Shown here piece by piece: positions 16,834 through 25,616 of a DNA stretch of 64,000 bases. The stretch lies in contig NZ_AQWL01000005.1 of NCBI RefSeq assembly GCF_000376425.1, positions 1-64,000 of the forward strand, in the 5' to 3' direction. Below the pieces are notes generated by a model. The model did no database searches and was not told where the DNA came from. It worked only from the letters and a program-made list of their open reading frames with translations. The DNA comes from Thiobacillus denitrificans DSM 12475. Lineage in GTDB: Bacteria; Pseudomonadota; Gammaproteobacteria; Burkholderiales; Thiobacillaceae. Positions within the stretch are counted from its first letter, which is position 1. Every line of letters begins with the position of its first letter. The position numbers were made by a program, and so were the translations under genes.

Positions 16834-17526
16834 TTAGAACGGAATGTAGAATTCAGCCCCGAGGTACATGGACGCCGGATCGTCTTCGGGCTTGTTCACG
16901 CCGGCCTTGAGCGTGAGCGCAGTGGCTGCGCCCAGCCCGATGTTGCCCACGAAGGCGCCCACCTTGTAGGCACTGTAGTTCGAGTCGCCCTGCACCACCA
17001 CCTCGGGGCCGACGCGCCACTGATTGCGAAGCTGCGTCTGCAGCCGCAGGCGCGCCCAGTAGTTGGCGTCGCCAACCAGATGACTGGCAATGCCATTGAT
17101 ACGCCAGCCGGCTCCCATTTCGGTTTCGCCTTCGAATTGCAGCTTGGCACGCAATCGCCTGCCCTGATCGTCGTTGTCGGGGTCGTCGGGACGCAAACGG
17201 GTGCTGGCGTAGCGCGCACCCAAGTACGCCCCCCACCAGCCGCTCGTACTGCTTTGCTGGTATCCCAGCGCCGCCTCGGCCCCGGTCATTCGGGTATCGA
17301 TTTCCAGCTGCGGCGTTTTCTCATAGCGATAGGCGACATAATCGAGCCAGTAGCGCTGCACGTATCCCTGCCCCAGCCTGGACCCCGGCAAGGGCAATAC
17401 CGTCCCCAAATAGGCATACCGGTTATCGCGGCTTGCCTCGACGCCCGCCAGCGCAATGCCATCTTGTGCCCACACCGGGGCGTTCATGGCGAGCAGCAGA
17501 CTCGCCAACAGCAATCTCGACATCAT
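16834..17526 (-). CDS. BcsS-like outer-membrane/periplasmic protein
   Basis: 230 residues with a cleavable signal peptide (LLLASLLLAMNAPVWAQ). The remainder is beta-rich with many aromatic residues (YVQRYWLDYVAYRYEK, GWWGAYLGARYAST) and ends in Phe (GAEFYIPF), consistent with a small outer-membrane barrel. The style matches the cellulose biosynthesis protein BcsS family. It follows the cellulose-synthase-like gene after 28 bases on the same strand, supporting a role in that polysaccharide's export or assembly. The assignment is from memory of the family. Confidence 0.72.
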   Translation of the reverse strand: MMSRLLLASLLLAMNAPVWAQDGIALAGVEASRDNRYAYLGTVLPLPGSRLGQGYVQRYWLDYVAYRYEKTPQLEIDTRMTGAEAALGYQQSSTSGWWGAYLGARYASTRLRPDDPDNDDQGRRLRAKLQFEGETEMGAGWRINGIASHLVGDANYWARLRLQTQLRNQWRVGPEVVVQGDSNYSAYKVGAFVGNIGLGAATALTLKAGVNKPEDDPASMYLGAEFYIPF

Positions 17527-17554
17527 TCGATCCAGTCAGAAAATTTGCGGCGCA

Positions 17555-19771
17555 TTATGCCCGCGATCCGGCGGCAATGGCAGCCGGCACCATCGGCTCA
17601 ACGCCACTGTGCAGAACGGAAGCGACAGCGCCCGCCGACAATTCCAGCCGGTACAGATGGAGCATTCCCAGGCCGGTCAGAATGGTTTCATGCGCTGCAG
17701 TCTTTGCATGCAGGGTACGCAGACCTGTCCTGCCATGCGCCTGAATGACATGGCGGCAACCCGGATCGAGCGGCCGGTTCACCAACAGCCGGGGCTCCCC
17801 CTTTTCGCCAGCGTGTGCGCTGACCAGCCCGACCAGACAGCGATCTGCGCGAGCAACATTGGCGGAGACCTCACAGCTGACCCAATAACCGATGGGTTCG
17901 GACGGTGCTTGCGGCGCGTCGACCAGCCCCATACGTTGCAGCGGGGTTGGGCTGTCGTCACGGTATCGATTGATCCGCCATTGCGCATCCGAACCATACA
18001 AGAACTGTTCGATGCGCTGGGTCACGGACAGGGGCATCGCATGGAATGTGCCGCCGATGGCGCGCACATACGCTTGTTCTCCCTTTCCCGCATGCATCAA
18101 GGTGCGGATTTCCAGCTCCGCATCCAACTCGCCATCGGGCAGATACAGGGTGACAGCCACCCTGTCGCCGACCTTCGCCTGCCTCAGCACGCCATAAAAG
18201 CTCATCCCGCTGGGCGACAGGTCGTCCACCGTTCCCAACACGCCATCCAGACGCGCCGCCAGCGGCAGGGCAAAACGATATTCGTTGCGCCGGTTAACCC
18301 CGCGCGCGGCAGTGAAGCGCACCACCAGCACGGCCAGCCAGGTGTTGACCGTGGCCCACACCACATTTGCCCACATGCCGTCCTTTGGCAAATGGCCATA
18401 GAAATAGAACAGCGCGATGCCCACCGGGATGGCAAGCGTATTGAGCCCCATCACGGCCAGCTGAGGCAGCAGAAAGCCCAAGCTGAGCGCATGCTCTCCC
18501 TGCTTCTTGGCCGTCACCCCGAAACGCTTGCGCATCTTGAACACGCCCAGCGTCGACCAGGCGAAGCTGGCAAAGCGCGCCATGTTGTACTGCTCGATCA
18601 TCAGGCTGCGCCCGTAACCGCGCGATATCTCCTCGAACGCCAGGAAATTGACCAGGTAGTACGGCACGAAATGCAGCAGGAACACCCAGCCATCGACGGC
18701 GATCGGCATGGCGCCCGCCATCAGCACATAAACCGGCGCAAAGTAGAAAAACATCTTTTGCCAGCCGTCAAAATAGGCCAGTACGGTAGCCAGGTAATTC
18801 AGCCGCTGCGGCAGCGTCAGCCCACGGGAAAACAGGATGCCCTCCTTGCGCCAGACGTTCATCGCGCCCACCCCCCAGCGCACGCGCTGCTTGAGAAAAG
18901 GTTCGATTTTGGCGGGCGCCACGCCATAGGCCAGCGACTCGTCGTGATAGACGGAACGGTAGCCTTTCTTGTGCAGCAGCAGACTGGTGTGAAGGTCCTC
19001 GGTCACCGTGCCTGTCGCAAATCCGCCAATGGAGTCAAGCGACTGACGCCGGATCACCGCGCAGCTGCCGCAATAAAACGCCGCATTCCAGTAATCCTTG
19101 CCGCGCTGGATCACCCGGAAAAACAGCGACTGTTCGGACCAGGCGACCCGGCTGCCAGGGTCGGTGCGGTTCTGAAACGAGTCCAGGTTGTAGAAGTCCT
19201 GCGGTGTTTGCACAAACGCCACACTGGGGTCGGAAAAATAACCCAGCGTCTTCAGCAGAAAATCCTGACGCGGCGCATGATCGGCGTCGAAGGTCGCGAT
19301 CAGGTCCGCCGTGCTGTGCGGCAATGCATGGTTGAGATTGCCTGCCTTGGCATGCGCATTATCGGTTCGTGCCAGGTAACGCACGCCGAGCGATTGCGCC
19401 ATCTCGCGCATCGCCTCGCGGTTGCCGTCGTCCAGAATCCAGGTTTCGTGCGGATACTTCATTGCCCGCGCCGCCAGCGCGGTGCGCCGCACCATCTCGA
19501 CATCCTCGTTGTAGGTCGGGATGAACACATCCACCTTGAGCCCCAGGACGGGCGACGGCGCGGTGCGCTCGGACAGACGCCAGGTCATGAAGATGTTCAG
19601 AACGGCAGTGAAAAACCCGAACACCTCGGCGCCATACAGCAGCCAGGAAAAGACCGGATGCGCCGCATTGAACGTCTCCAAGCGCCAGTTCAAATACCAG
19701 GCGCCAATAGCAAGAAACAGCAGAACCACGGCTTGCCTGGCGGGTTGGAGTGAGCGATATTGCGGTTTCAT
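17555..19771 (-). CDS. Cellulose-synthase-like GT2 glycosyltransferase with PilZ domain
   Basis: About 738 residues from ATG 19771 (MKPQYRSLQPARQ); the frame is open upstream but that part is low-complexity antisense of the next gene. Two N-terminal membrane helices precede a GT2 domain with LDDG, TFDADHAP (DxD), TVTEDLHTS (TED) and QRVRWG (QxxRW), then more membrane helices. A PilZ domain follows near residues 494-520, with RRNEYRFAL (RxxxR) and DLSPSGMSF (D/NxSxxG), so c-di-GMP should activate the enzyme. It resembles BcsA, but no bcsB, bcsC or bcsZ lies nearby; the polymer may be cellulose or another beta-glycan. Confidence 0.92.
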   Translation of the reverse strand: MKPQYRSLQPARQAVVLLFLAIGAWYLNWRLETFNAAHPVFSWLLYGAEVFGFFTAVLNIFMTWRLSERTAPSPVLGLKVDVFIPTYNEDVEMVRRTALAARAMKYPHETWILDDGNREAMREMAQSLGVRYLARTDNAHAKAGNLNHALPHSTADLIATFDADHAPRQDFLLKTLGYFSDPSVAFVQTPQDFYNLDSFQNRTDPGSRVAWSEQSLFFRVIQRGKDYWNAAFYCGSCAVIRRQSLDSIGGFATGTVTEDLHTSLLLHKKGYRSVYHDESLAYGVAPAKIEPFLKQRVRWGVGAMNVWRKEGILFSRGLTLPQRLNYLATVLAYFDGWQKMFFYFAPVYVLMAGAMPIAVDGWVFLLHFVPYYLVNFLAFEEISRGYGRSLMIEQYNMARFASFAWSTLGVFKMRKRFGVTAKKQGEHALSLGFLLPQLAVMGLNTLAIPVGIALFYFYGHLPKDGMWANVVWATVNTWLAVLVVRFTAARGVNRRNEYRFALPLAARLDGVLGTVDDLSPSGMSFYGVLRQAKVGDRVAVTLYLPDGELDAELEIRTLMHAGKGEQAYVRAIGGTFHAMPLSVTQRIEQFLYGSDAQWRINRYRDDSPTPLQRMGLVDAPQAPSEPIGYWVSCEVSANVARADRCLVGLVSAHAGEKGEPRLLVNRPLDPGCRHVIQAHGRTGLRTLHAKTAAHETILTGLGMLHLYRLELSAGAVASVLHSGVEPMVPAAIAAGSRA

Positions 19772-19855
19772 ATCCTGTGCCTCATGTTGCGATGGACATA
19801 TGCACAGCAAAACCCGTACCACACTTTCTACGTACCGCCGATCGCCACTCACGCC

Positions 19856-20278
19856 ATGCCCTACCCTACCCCTGAAGCCGCCGAAACCGCGTTCTACGCC
19901 GCCTTCGAGGCACGCTCGCTGGGCGCCATGATGGACGTCTGGGCCAGCGACGACAGCATCGTCTGCATCCACCCCCTGGCCGCCCCATTGAACGGACGTG
20001 CCGCCGTGGCGGCCGGGTGGCGCAGCATGTTCGAGGCCGCCGGCCAGTTCCGCGTGCAGGTCGAGGCCGCCCACCAGATACGCGAAGCCACGCAGGTCGT
20101 TCGCATCGTCCGCGAATATCTCGTCATCGGCCAGGAGACCGAGCCGCGCCCTCCCATCCTCGCAACCAATGTCTACCGCAAGGACGCCGACGGCTGGCGC
20201 ATGGTGCTGCACCATGCCTCGCCGCTCCAGGTAGGCGGCACACCGCCGTCACGCACGCCGCCCGTGGTCCTGCATTAA
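19856..20278 (+). CDS. NTF2/SnoaL-like protein
   Basis: 140 residues from ATG 19856 (MPYPTPEAAETAFYAAFEARSL). The N-terminal helix pair and following strands (WASDDSIVCIHPLA, LNGRAAVAAGW, FRVQVEAA, YLVIG, ATNVYRKDADGWRMVLHHAS) follow the SnoaL/nuclear-transport-factor-2 fold. No catalytic residue can be proposed. It is divergent from the GT2 gene, 84 bases apart, and lies 13 bases before the hydrolase gene, with which it is probably co-transcribed. Confidence 0.85.
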   Translation: MPYPTPEAAETAFYAAFEARSLGAMMDVWASDDSIVCIHPLAAPLNGRAAVAAGWRSMFEAAGQFRVQVEAAHQIREATQVVRIVREYLVIGQETEPRPPILATNVYRKDADGWRMVLHHASPLQVGGTPPSRTPPVVLH

Positions 20279-20291
20279 AGGCGGCGGCGCC

Positions 20292-21278
20292 TTGGCCACC
20301 ACGCCTTCGCCGGGAAACCTGCCCTATCGCGCCCCGACCTGGCTGCCCGGCGGGCATCTGCAAACCATCTACAGCAGCCTGTTCATCCGCGTCCCGCCGG
20401 TCACCTACCGGCGCGAACGGCTGGAATTGGCGGATGGCGACTTCCTGGATTTCGACTGGGTCGACGGCCCGGCTGGCGCGCCGGTGGTGGTGCTGTTCCA
20501 TGGTCTGGAAGGCAGTGCCGACAGCCACTACGCGCGCGACCTCATGGCCCACATGCGGGCGCGTGGCTGGCATGGCGTGGTGGCGCATTTCCGCGGCTGC
20601 TCGGGTGAGGACAACCGGCTGCCGCGCGCCTATTTCGCCGGTGACAGCGCAGACATCGGATGTATCCTGCATCACGTCAAATCGCAGCACGCCGATGCGC
20701 CGGTTTACGCGGCCGGCGTCTCGCTCGGCGGCAATGCCCTGCTGAAATGGCTAGGTGAACAAGGCGATGCGGCGCATCTGCTGGTCGAGCGCGCCGCCGC
20801 CGTCTCCGCGCCGCTCGATCTCACCGCGGCCGGCCACACCCTCGACCGTGGCTTCAACCGCCGCGTCTACACCGCACGCTTCCTCGTCACCCTGAAAGCC
20901 AAGGCCCTGCTCAAGGCCGCGCGCTTTCCCGACCTGCTCGATTCGCAGGCGATTGCCGCTGCCACCACCTTCCGCGAATTCGACACCCTGGTCACCGCGC
21001 GGCTGCATGGCTTTCACGATGCCGAAGACTACTGGCAGAAGGTGTCCTCCAAGCCCCTGCTGCAGGCCATCGCCGTACCCACGCTTGTCGTCAACGCACG
21101 AAACGACCCGTTCCTGCCCGCCTGGGCGCTGCCGTCGCCAGTCGAAGTCTCGCCTGCGGTCACGCTCGAACAGCCTGCCACCGGCGGCCATGTCGCCTTT
21201 CCTTCCGGCCCCTTCCCAGGAAGACCCGGCTGGCTTCCGCGCCGCCTGATGCAGTATTTCGACACCCTGCGCAGGTAG
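20292..21278 (+). CDS. YheT-type alpha/beta hydrolase
   Basis: 328 residues from TTG 20292. The sequence is typical of the YheT/EMB8 family: APTWLPGGHLQTIYSSL at the N-terminus, VVLFHGLEGSADSHYARDL (oxyanion region), AHFRGCSGEDN, and the nucleophile elbow AAGVSLGGNAL (GxSxGG). The catalytic Asp is probably in NARNDPFLP and the His in TGGHVAF. The physiological ester is unknown. It lies between the NTF2-like gene and the phosphohexomutase on the same strand. Confidence 0.92.
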   Translation: MATTPSPGNLPYRAPTWLPGGHLQTIYSSLFIRVPPVTYRRERLELADGDFLDFDWVDGPAGAPVVVLFHGLEGSADSHYARDLMAHMRARGWHGVVAHFRGCSGEDNRLPRAYFAGDSADIGCILHHVKSQHADAPVYAAGVSLGGNALLKWLGEQGDAAHLLVERAAAVSAPLDLTAAGHTLDRGFNRRVYTARFLVTLKAKALLKAARFPDLLDSQAIAAATTFREFDTLVTARLHGFHDAEDYWQKVSSKPLLQAIAVPTLVVNARNDPFLPAWALPSPVEVSPAVTLEQPATGGHVAFPSGPFPGRPGWLPRRLMQYFDTLRR

Positions 21279-21309
21279 AATCGGCGCATCGCCATTCAGG
21301 GAGCGTGTT

Positions 21310-22683
21310 GTGGAATACCCCAAGGAAATCTTCAAGGCCTACGACATTCGCGGCATCGTCGGCCAGAGCTTCACCCCGGAGATCGTCGAAGCCATCGGTC
21401 ATGCCATCGGCTCCGAGGCAGTGGCGCGCGGCCAGCAGGAAATCTGCATCGGTCGCGACGGCCGCCTGTCCGGACCCGATCTCGCCGCCGCCCTGGCGCG
21501 CGGCATCCGCAAGGCCGGCATCGGCGTGGTGGACCTGGGCATGGTCGCCACGCCGATGACCTATTTCGCCGCGTATCAGCTGAACACGAACAGCGCGGTG
21601 ATGGTCACCGGCAGCCACAACCCGCCCGACTACAACGGGCTGAAAATGGTGCTCGGCGGCGAGACCCTGGCGGGCGACGCCATCCAGAAGCTGCGCCAGC
21701 GCCTCGTCGACAACGATCTCGCCCACGGCGACGGCGGCTACCGCCAGCACGACATCGCTGGCGAATACCTCGCCCGCATCGTCTCCGACGTCAAGCTTGC
21801 ACGGCCGATGAAAATCATCGTCGACTGCGGCAACGGCGTGCCCGGCGCCTTCGCCCCCAAGCTCTACCGCGACATGGGCTGCCAGGTGGAAGAACTGTTC
21901 TGCGAGGTCGACGGCAATTTTCCCAACCACCATCCCGATCCCTCGCAGCCGAAAAATCTGCAGGACCTGATCGCCGCGCTGAAAACCAGCGAGGCAGAGA
22001 TCGGGCTGGCGTTCGACGGCGACGGTGACCGCCTCGGCGTCGTCACCAAGGATGGCAGCATCATCTTCCCCGACCGCCAGTTGATGCTGTTCGCCGACGA
22101 CGTGCTCTCGCGCAACCCCGGCGCCGAAATCATTTTCGACGTCAAGTCGACGCGCAAGCTGTTCGGCTGGATTCGCGAACGCGGCGGCCGTCCGCTCTTG
22201 TGGAAGACCGGCCACAGCTTCATCAAGGCGAAGATGAAGGAGACCGGCGCGCTCCTGGCCGGCGAGATGTCCGGCCACGTGTTCTTCAAGGAACGCTGGT
22301 ACGGCTTCGACGATGGCCTGTACGCCGGTGCACGGCTGCTCGAATACCTCAGCAAGCAGGCCGACATCGACGCCACCCTGCATGGCCTGCCCGATACGCT
22401 GAACACGCCCGAACTCAACATCAAGATGGCCGAGGGCGAACATTACGCACTGATGGAGCGGCTGCAGAAAACCGCACGTTTTCCGGATGCGCAGGAAGTC
22501 ATCACCCTCGATGGCCTGAGAGTCGAATATGTCGACGGCTTCGGCCTGGCGCGTCCGTCCAACACCACGCCGGTGATCGTGCTGCGCTTCGAGGCCGATA
22601 ACGCCGCGGCACTGGAAAGAATCCAGGCCGACTTCCGCCGCGTGATTCACGAGGCAGCGCCCGGCCTTGCGCTGCCGTTCTGA
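21310..22683 (+). CDS. Phosphomannomutase/phosphoglucomutase
   Basis: 457 residues from GTG 21310. An alpha-D-phosphohexomutase of the AlgC/ManB type, interconverting hexose 6- and 1-phosphates to feed GDP-mannose or UDP-glucose pathways. It has FKAYDIRG at the N-terminus, the catalytic phosphoserine loop VTGSHNPPDYNG, the metal loop FDGDGDRLG, the sugar loop GEMSGHVFF and the phosphate-binding RPSNTTPVIVLRFE. It is immediately followed by a GT10 gene, fitting supply of nucleotide sugars (possibly GDP-fucose) for the glycan cluster. Confidence 0.96.
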   Translation: MEYPKEIFKAYDIRGIVGQSFTPEIVEAIGHAIGSEAVARGQQEICIGRDGRLSGPDLAAALARGIRKAGIGVVDLGMVATPMTYFAAYQLNTNSAVMVTGSHNPPDYNGLKMVLGGETLAGDAIQKLRQRLVDNDLAHGDGGYRQHDIAGEYLARIVSDVKLARPMKIIVDCGNGVPGAFAPKLYRDMGCQVEELFCEVDGNFPNHHPDPSQPKNLQDLIAALKTSEAEIGLAFDGDGDRLGVVTKDGSIIFPDRQLMLFADDVLSRNPGAEIIFDVKSTRKLFGWIRERGGRPLLWKTGHSFIKAKMKETGALLAGEMSGHVFFKERWYGFDDGLYAGARLLEYLSKQADIDATLHGLPDTLNTPELNIKMAEGEHYALMERLQKTARFPDAQEVITLDGLRVEYVDGFGLARPSNTTPVIVLRFEADNAAALERIQADFRRVIHEAAPGLALPF

Positions 22684-22688
22684 GCGCG

Positions 22689-23684
22689 GTGCCGGTGCAG
22701 AAAGGCGGCGCGATTCACGTCCGGATCAACATGGACTGCGCACCCGGCGGCATGGCATTGCTGACGCCGGGCGGCAGCTTGGCCTGGGGGCGCTGTCATT
22801 TCGACTTCAACCCGAAGCCCGGGGGCCGCACGGATTTCAGCGTCGTGCTGGGCAATATGCGCCCGTACGACCGCTTCATCGCTGCACCGCAGAACACCCT
22901 GTTCATCGCTGGGGAACCGCTGTCGAAGAAGCTGTACCCGCAGGCGTTCTACCGGCAGTTCGGCCATGTCGTCGACAGCCACGCCGAGTCACGCCATCCC
23001 CATCTGCACGTGAGTGCGCTCGGGCTCAACTGGCACGTCGGGCTCGATCGGCGTTCCAACAGCTATCGCTACGGCTACGACCATTTATCCACGCTGGCCT
23101 GCCCGGAGAAGCAGAACCGCATCGCCGTGGTGTGCTCCAATGCCAGCAGGACCGAAGGCCAGCGCCAGCGACTGACTCTGCTCGAAGGACTGAAACAGCG
23201 CCTGGGCGACCGGCTGGTGCATTTCGGGCGCGGTTTCGAGCCCATCGACGACAAGATGGACGGCATCCTGCCTTACCGCTTTCATCTGGTGCTTGAAAAC
23301 AGCGTGCTGCCCAACTACTGGACCGAAAAGCTCGCCGACGCCTGCCTGGGCTGGGCCTACCCGGTTTATCTCGGCTGCCCGAACGTGGGGGATTACCTGC
23401 CCGCTGAAGCGCTGCTGTCGATCAATGATCTGGATGTGGACACAGCGGCTGCGCGGATTACCGAACTGCTGGACCAGCCGCTCGATCCGCAGCGCCAGGC
23501 CGCGCTCGCCGAGGCCAGGCGCCGCGTGCTGAACGTCTACAACCCCTTCGCCTGGGCGGCGCACTGGGCCGAGCAATTGTATCGCCCGGATTGTGCTGAA
23601 AAGACGCTGACGCTGCGCTCGCACAAGGCTTTCCGCAGTTTCCCGCGCGGCCATCTGTTCCGGGTGCGCAAGGCGCTGGCCTGA
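22689..23684 (+). CDS. GT10 (fucosyltransferase-like) glycosyltransferase A
   Basis: About 331 residues from GTG 22689, five bases after the mutase stop. The C-terminal half carries the GT10 signature of alpha-1,3/4-fucosyltransferases: LPYRFHLVLENSVLPNYWTEKLADACLGWAYPVYLGCPNVGDYLP. The N-terminal part (about 1-150) is the acceptor domain. No signal peptide is seen, so it is cytoplasmic and would modify lipid-linked or LPS sugar. It faces a second GT10 gene with only 15 bases between the stop codons. Confidence 0.9.
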   Translation: MPVQKGGAIHVRINMDCAPGGMALLTPGGSLAWGRCHFDFNPKPGGRTDFSVVLGNMRPYDRFIAAPQNTLFIAGEPLSKKLYPQAFYRQFGHVVDSHAESRHPHLHVSALGLNWHVGLDRRSNSYRYGYDHLSTLACPEKQNRIAVVCSNASRTEGQRQRLTLLEGLKQRLGDRLVHFGRGFEPIDDKMDGILPYRFHLVLENSVLPNYWTEKLADACLGWAYPVYLGCPNVGDYLPAEALLSINDLDVDTAAARITELLDQPLDPQRQAALAEARRRVLNVYNPFAWAAHWAEQLYRPDCAEKTLTLRSHKAFRSFPRGHLFRVRKALA

Positions 23685-23699
23685 GCGCGGGCCGAGCGT

Positions 23700-24776
23700 T
23701 CAGTCTCCCGCCAGACGGCGGCGGGCGCGCACGTAGCCTTTTTCCAGTCCGTAGCGCAGCCCCGGCAGCAGTTGCCGGTGCAGGCGACGGCGGCTCTGGA
23801 TAAGGGAGGGTGAGGCAGGCAGGGCGCGGCCGGCGGCGTGTCTTTCGTTGACCAGTCGCACCACGGTGGCAATCGGACCATATTCTTCCAGCACGCGGCG
23901 GCGGCTCTCCAGAATCGCGGGTAGGTTCTTTTCCCACAGCCTGTCGCGGATCGCGTGCTGGATGGTCTCGGCGGCGCCATCGACATCGGCGATGTCGATG
24001 CGGATGAAGCTCTCCGGCGGAAAGTAATCCTCGGCGTTAGGGCAGCCGTAATAGACCGGCATGCACGCACCGAGGAAGGGGTCGGCGAGCTTTTCCGTCC
24101 AGTGGTGCGGCCCCAGGTGGTTTTCGATCGCCAGGTGGTAGCGGTAGGGGTCGAGGGCGTCGGCCTTGTCGACCAGCGGGCGCACGCCGTGGCCGTAGAT
24201 TTCCATGAACGGCAGCCGGGCCTTGAGCGCCTGGGTGAAGTCGTAGCGCATGCGGTGCAGGGTATGTCCCTGCCGCTTGCTGGAGCAGACCGTCGACAGG
24301 TCGGCAGTCTTTTCCAGTGGAACATGCGAGACCAGGGTATCGTAGTCGCCGCGCGGCGAAGTGGTGGCGTAAAACCAGATCAGCGCGGGCTGCTGAAAAA
24401 TCAGGCCCCTGTGCCTGCCCGTCGCCCATGGCTCCTGCGTGGTCAGCAGCCAGTTGAACTGGCGCAGGTAGGTTCTGCCGTAGGTCTTGATCGAAGACGG
24501 CTCGACGGTGATCAGCAGGGTGTTTTCAGGCGGGCAGGCCAGCTCTTCCACCCACAGCGGATGGCGCTCGCCGGCCAGCGAAGGCAGATCGTCGTAGACC
24601 ACCAGCCAGTCGTAGTCGCGGCAGTCGCGGTCGAAAATGAAGTCGCAGTTTCCCCAGCGCGGCTGCCTGCCGGGAAAGCATTTCAGCCAGCCCTCGCCGT
24701 CGTGGCCGGGTTTGAACTTGCCGAGGAACTTGATTCGCAGCCGCGGCGGTGGGGTCGGCAGGTCGCTGATGGACAT
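23700..24776 (-). CDS. GT10 (fucosyltransferase-like) glycosyltransferase B
   Basis: 358 residues. It shares the GT10 core with the facing gene (PYRYHLAIENHLGPHHWTEKLADPFLGACMPVYYGCPNAEDYFPPESFI) but has a different N-terminal half (LRIKFLGKFKPGHDGEGWLKCF) and an Arg-rich C-terminal tail (QSRRRLHRQLLPGLRYGLEKGYVRARRR) that may bind membrane. The two are related but not recent duplicates. It starts directly downstream of the GT25 stop codon on the same strand, so it is the last gene of the minus-strand glycan operon. Confidence 0.9.
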   Translation of the reverse strand: MSISDLPTPPPRLRIKFLGKFKPGHDGEGWLKCFPGRQPRWGNCDFIFDRDCRDYDWLVVYDDLPSLAGERHPLWVEELACPPENTLLITVEPSSIKTYGRTYLRQFNWLLTTQEPWATGRHRGLIFQQPALIWFYATTSPRGDYDTLVSHVPLEKTADLSTVCSSKRQGHTLHRMRYDFTQALKARLPFMEIYGHGVRPLVDKADALDPYRYHLAIENHLGPHHWTEKLADPFLGACMPVYYGCPNAEDYFPPESFIRIDIADVDGAAETIQHAIRDRLWEKNLPAILESRRRVLEEYGPIATVVRLVNERHAAGRALPASPSLIQSRRRLHRQLLPGLRYGLEKGYVRARRRLAGD

Positions 24777-25616
24777 TCAGAATCCGCGCAGTTGCTTGAT
24801 CAGTCCGCGCAGCCCGTCGCGCGGCTCGGCCAGCCGGTATCCCGCCCAGCGCAGTTTTCCGAGCAACCAGTAAGCCAGCGCGCCGTAGCGTGGGTCGGGC
24901 ACATGGGTGGCGTGCACCCGACTGGTTCGGCGTTGGGTGATGTCTGAAAAGCCGACCTGCTGGTTGATGATGGAAGGCGACACGGCGCACACTTTGAAAC
25001 GGCGCGCCAGATTGCGGTAATACCAGCGGTCGATGGCACGATGACGGCTGATCCACGACCAAACGTCCCCTTCTCTTGGGAGGCGCTGCAACAGCCAATC
25101 GAAAGTGCTCTCTTTAAGCACATAGGCATGTGCGGTATTGCACCCTGCAACGGCACACAGCCTGTGTCCGGCCGGCAAAGCAGCCAGAGTGCGGTAGGGC
25201 GAAACAGGATCGGTAAATCCCAGATAGCAGACGTCCCAGTCGCTGTCTTTCAGGGCCTGGGGCAGTTCTGCCGCCACTGCGGCCAGCGCCGGTTCGAGTT
25301 CGATGTCGTCTTCCAGGATCAGCACCGTGCGCCAACCCTGTTGACGCGCGTAGGCGATCGCCGCACGGTGAGAAAGTGCACAGCCGGCGCGCCCGGCCCA
25401 GGTCTTGTCGCGCTTGCGACCACGAAACCAGGGAGGCACCCCGAAGCCGGGCAGGGCCGCACCCAGCGTGGCAGGCAGCCGGTGCAGCTTGTGCGCGGGA
25501 ATGAATCCGGCCGTCCTCATCTGCACGTCCTGCCAGCGGTCGGGGCGGCTGTCGAGGTTGACCACCAGGACGCCGTCGATCATGTCCCAGAAGGCGCCGA
25601 GCTGGGGCTGCGGCAT
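24777..25616 (-). CDS. GT25-family LPS glycosyltransferase
   Basis: About 279 residues from ATG 25616 (MPQPQLGAFWDMIDGVLVVNLDSRPDRW), overlapping the stop of the upstream gene by one base (TGATG), which implies translational coupling. GT25 features: VVNLDSRPDRW at the N-terminus, GCALSHRAAIAYARQQGW, and the acidic metal-binding LILEDDIEL. GT25 enzymes add galactose or glucose to LPS core. The frame is open upstream of ATG 25616, but that part overlaps the neighbouring gene and is not real. Confidence 0.9.
   Translation of the reverse strand: MPQPQLGAFWDMIDGVLVVNLDSRPDRWQDVQMRTAGFIPAHKLHRLPATLGAALPGFGVPPWFRGRKRDKTWAGRAGCALSHRAAIAYARQQGWRTVLILEDDIELEPALAAVAAELPQALKDSDWDVCYLGFTDPVSPYRTLAALPAGHRLCAVAGCNTAHAYVLKESTFDWLLQRLPREGDVWSWISRHRAIDRWYYRNLARRFKVCAVSPSIINQQVGFSDITQRRTSRVHATHVPDPRYGALAYWLLGKLRWAGYRLAEPRDGLRGLIKQLRGF

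Noticed and set aside
17456-19753. 765-codon open frame on the plus strand
   Set aside because: It is antisense to the PilZ glycosyltransferase, has no recognisable domain, and its His/Arg/Gln-rich product is typical of a GC-rich shadow frame.
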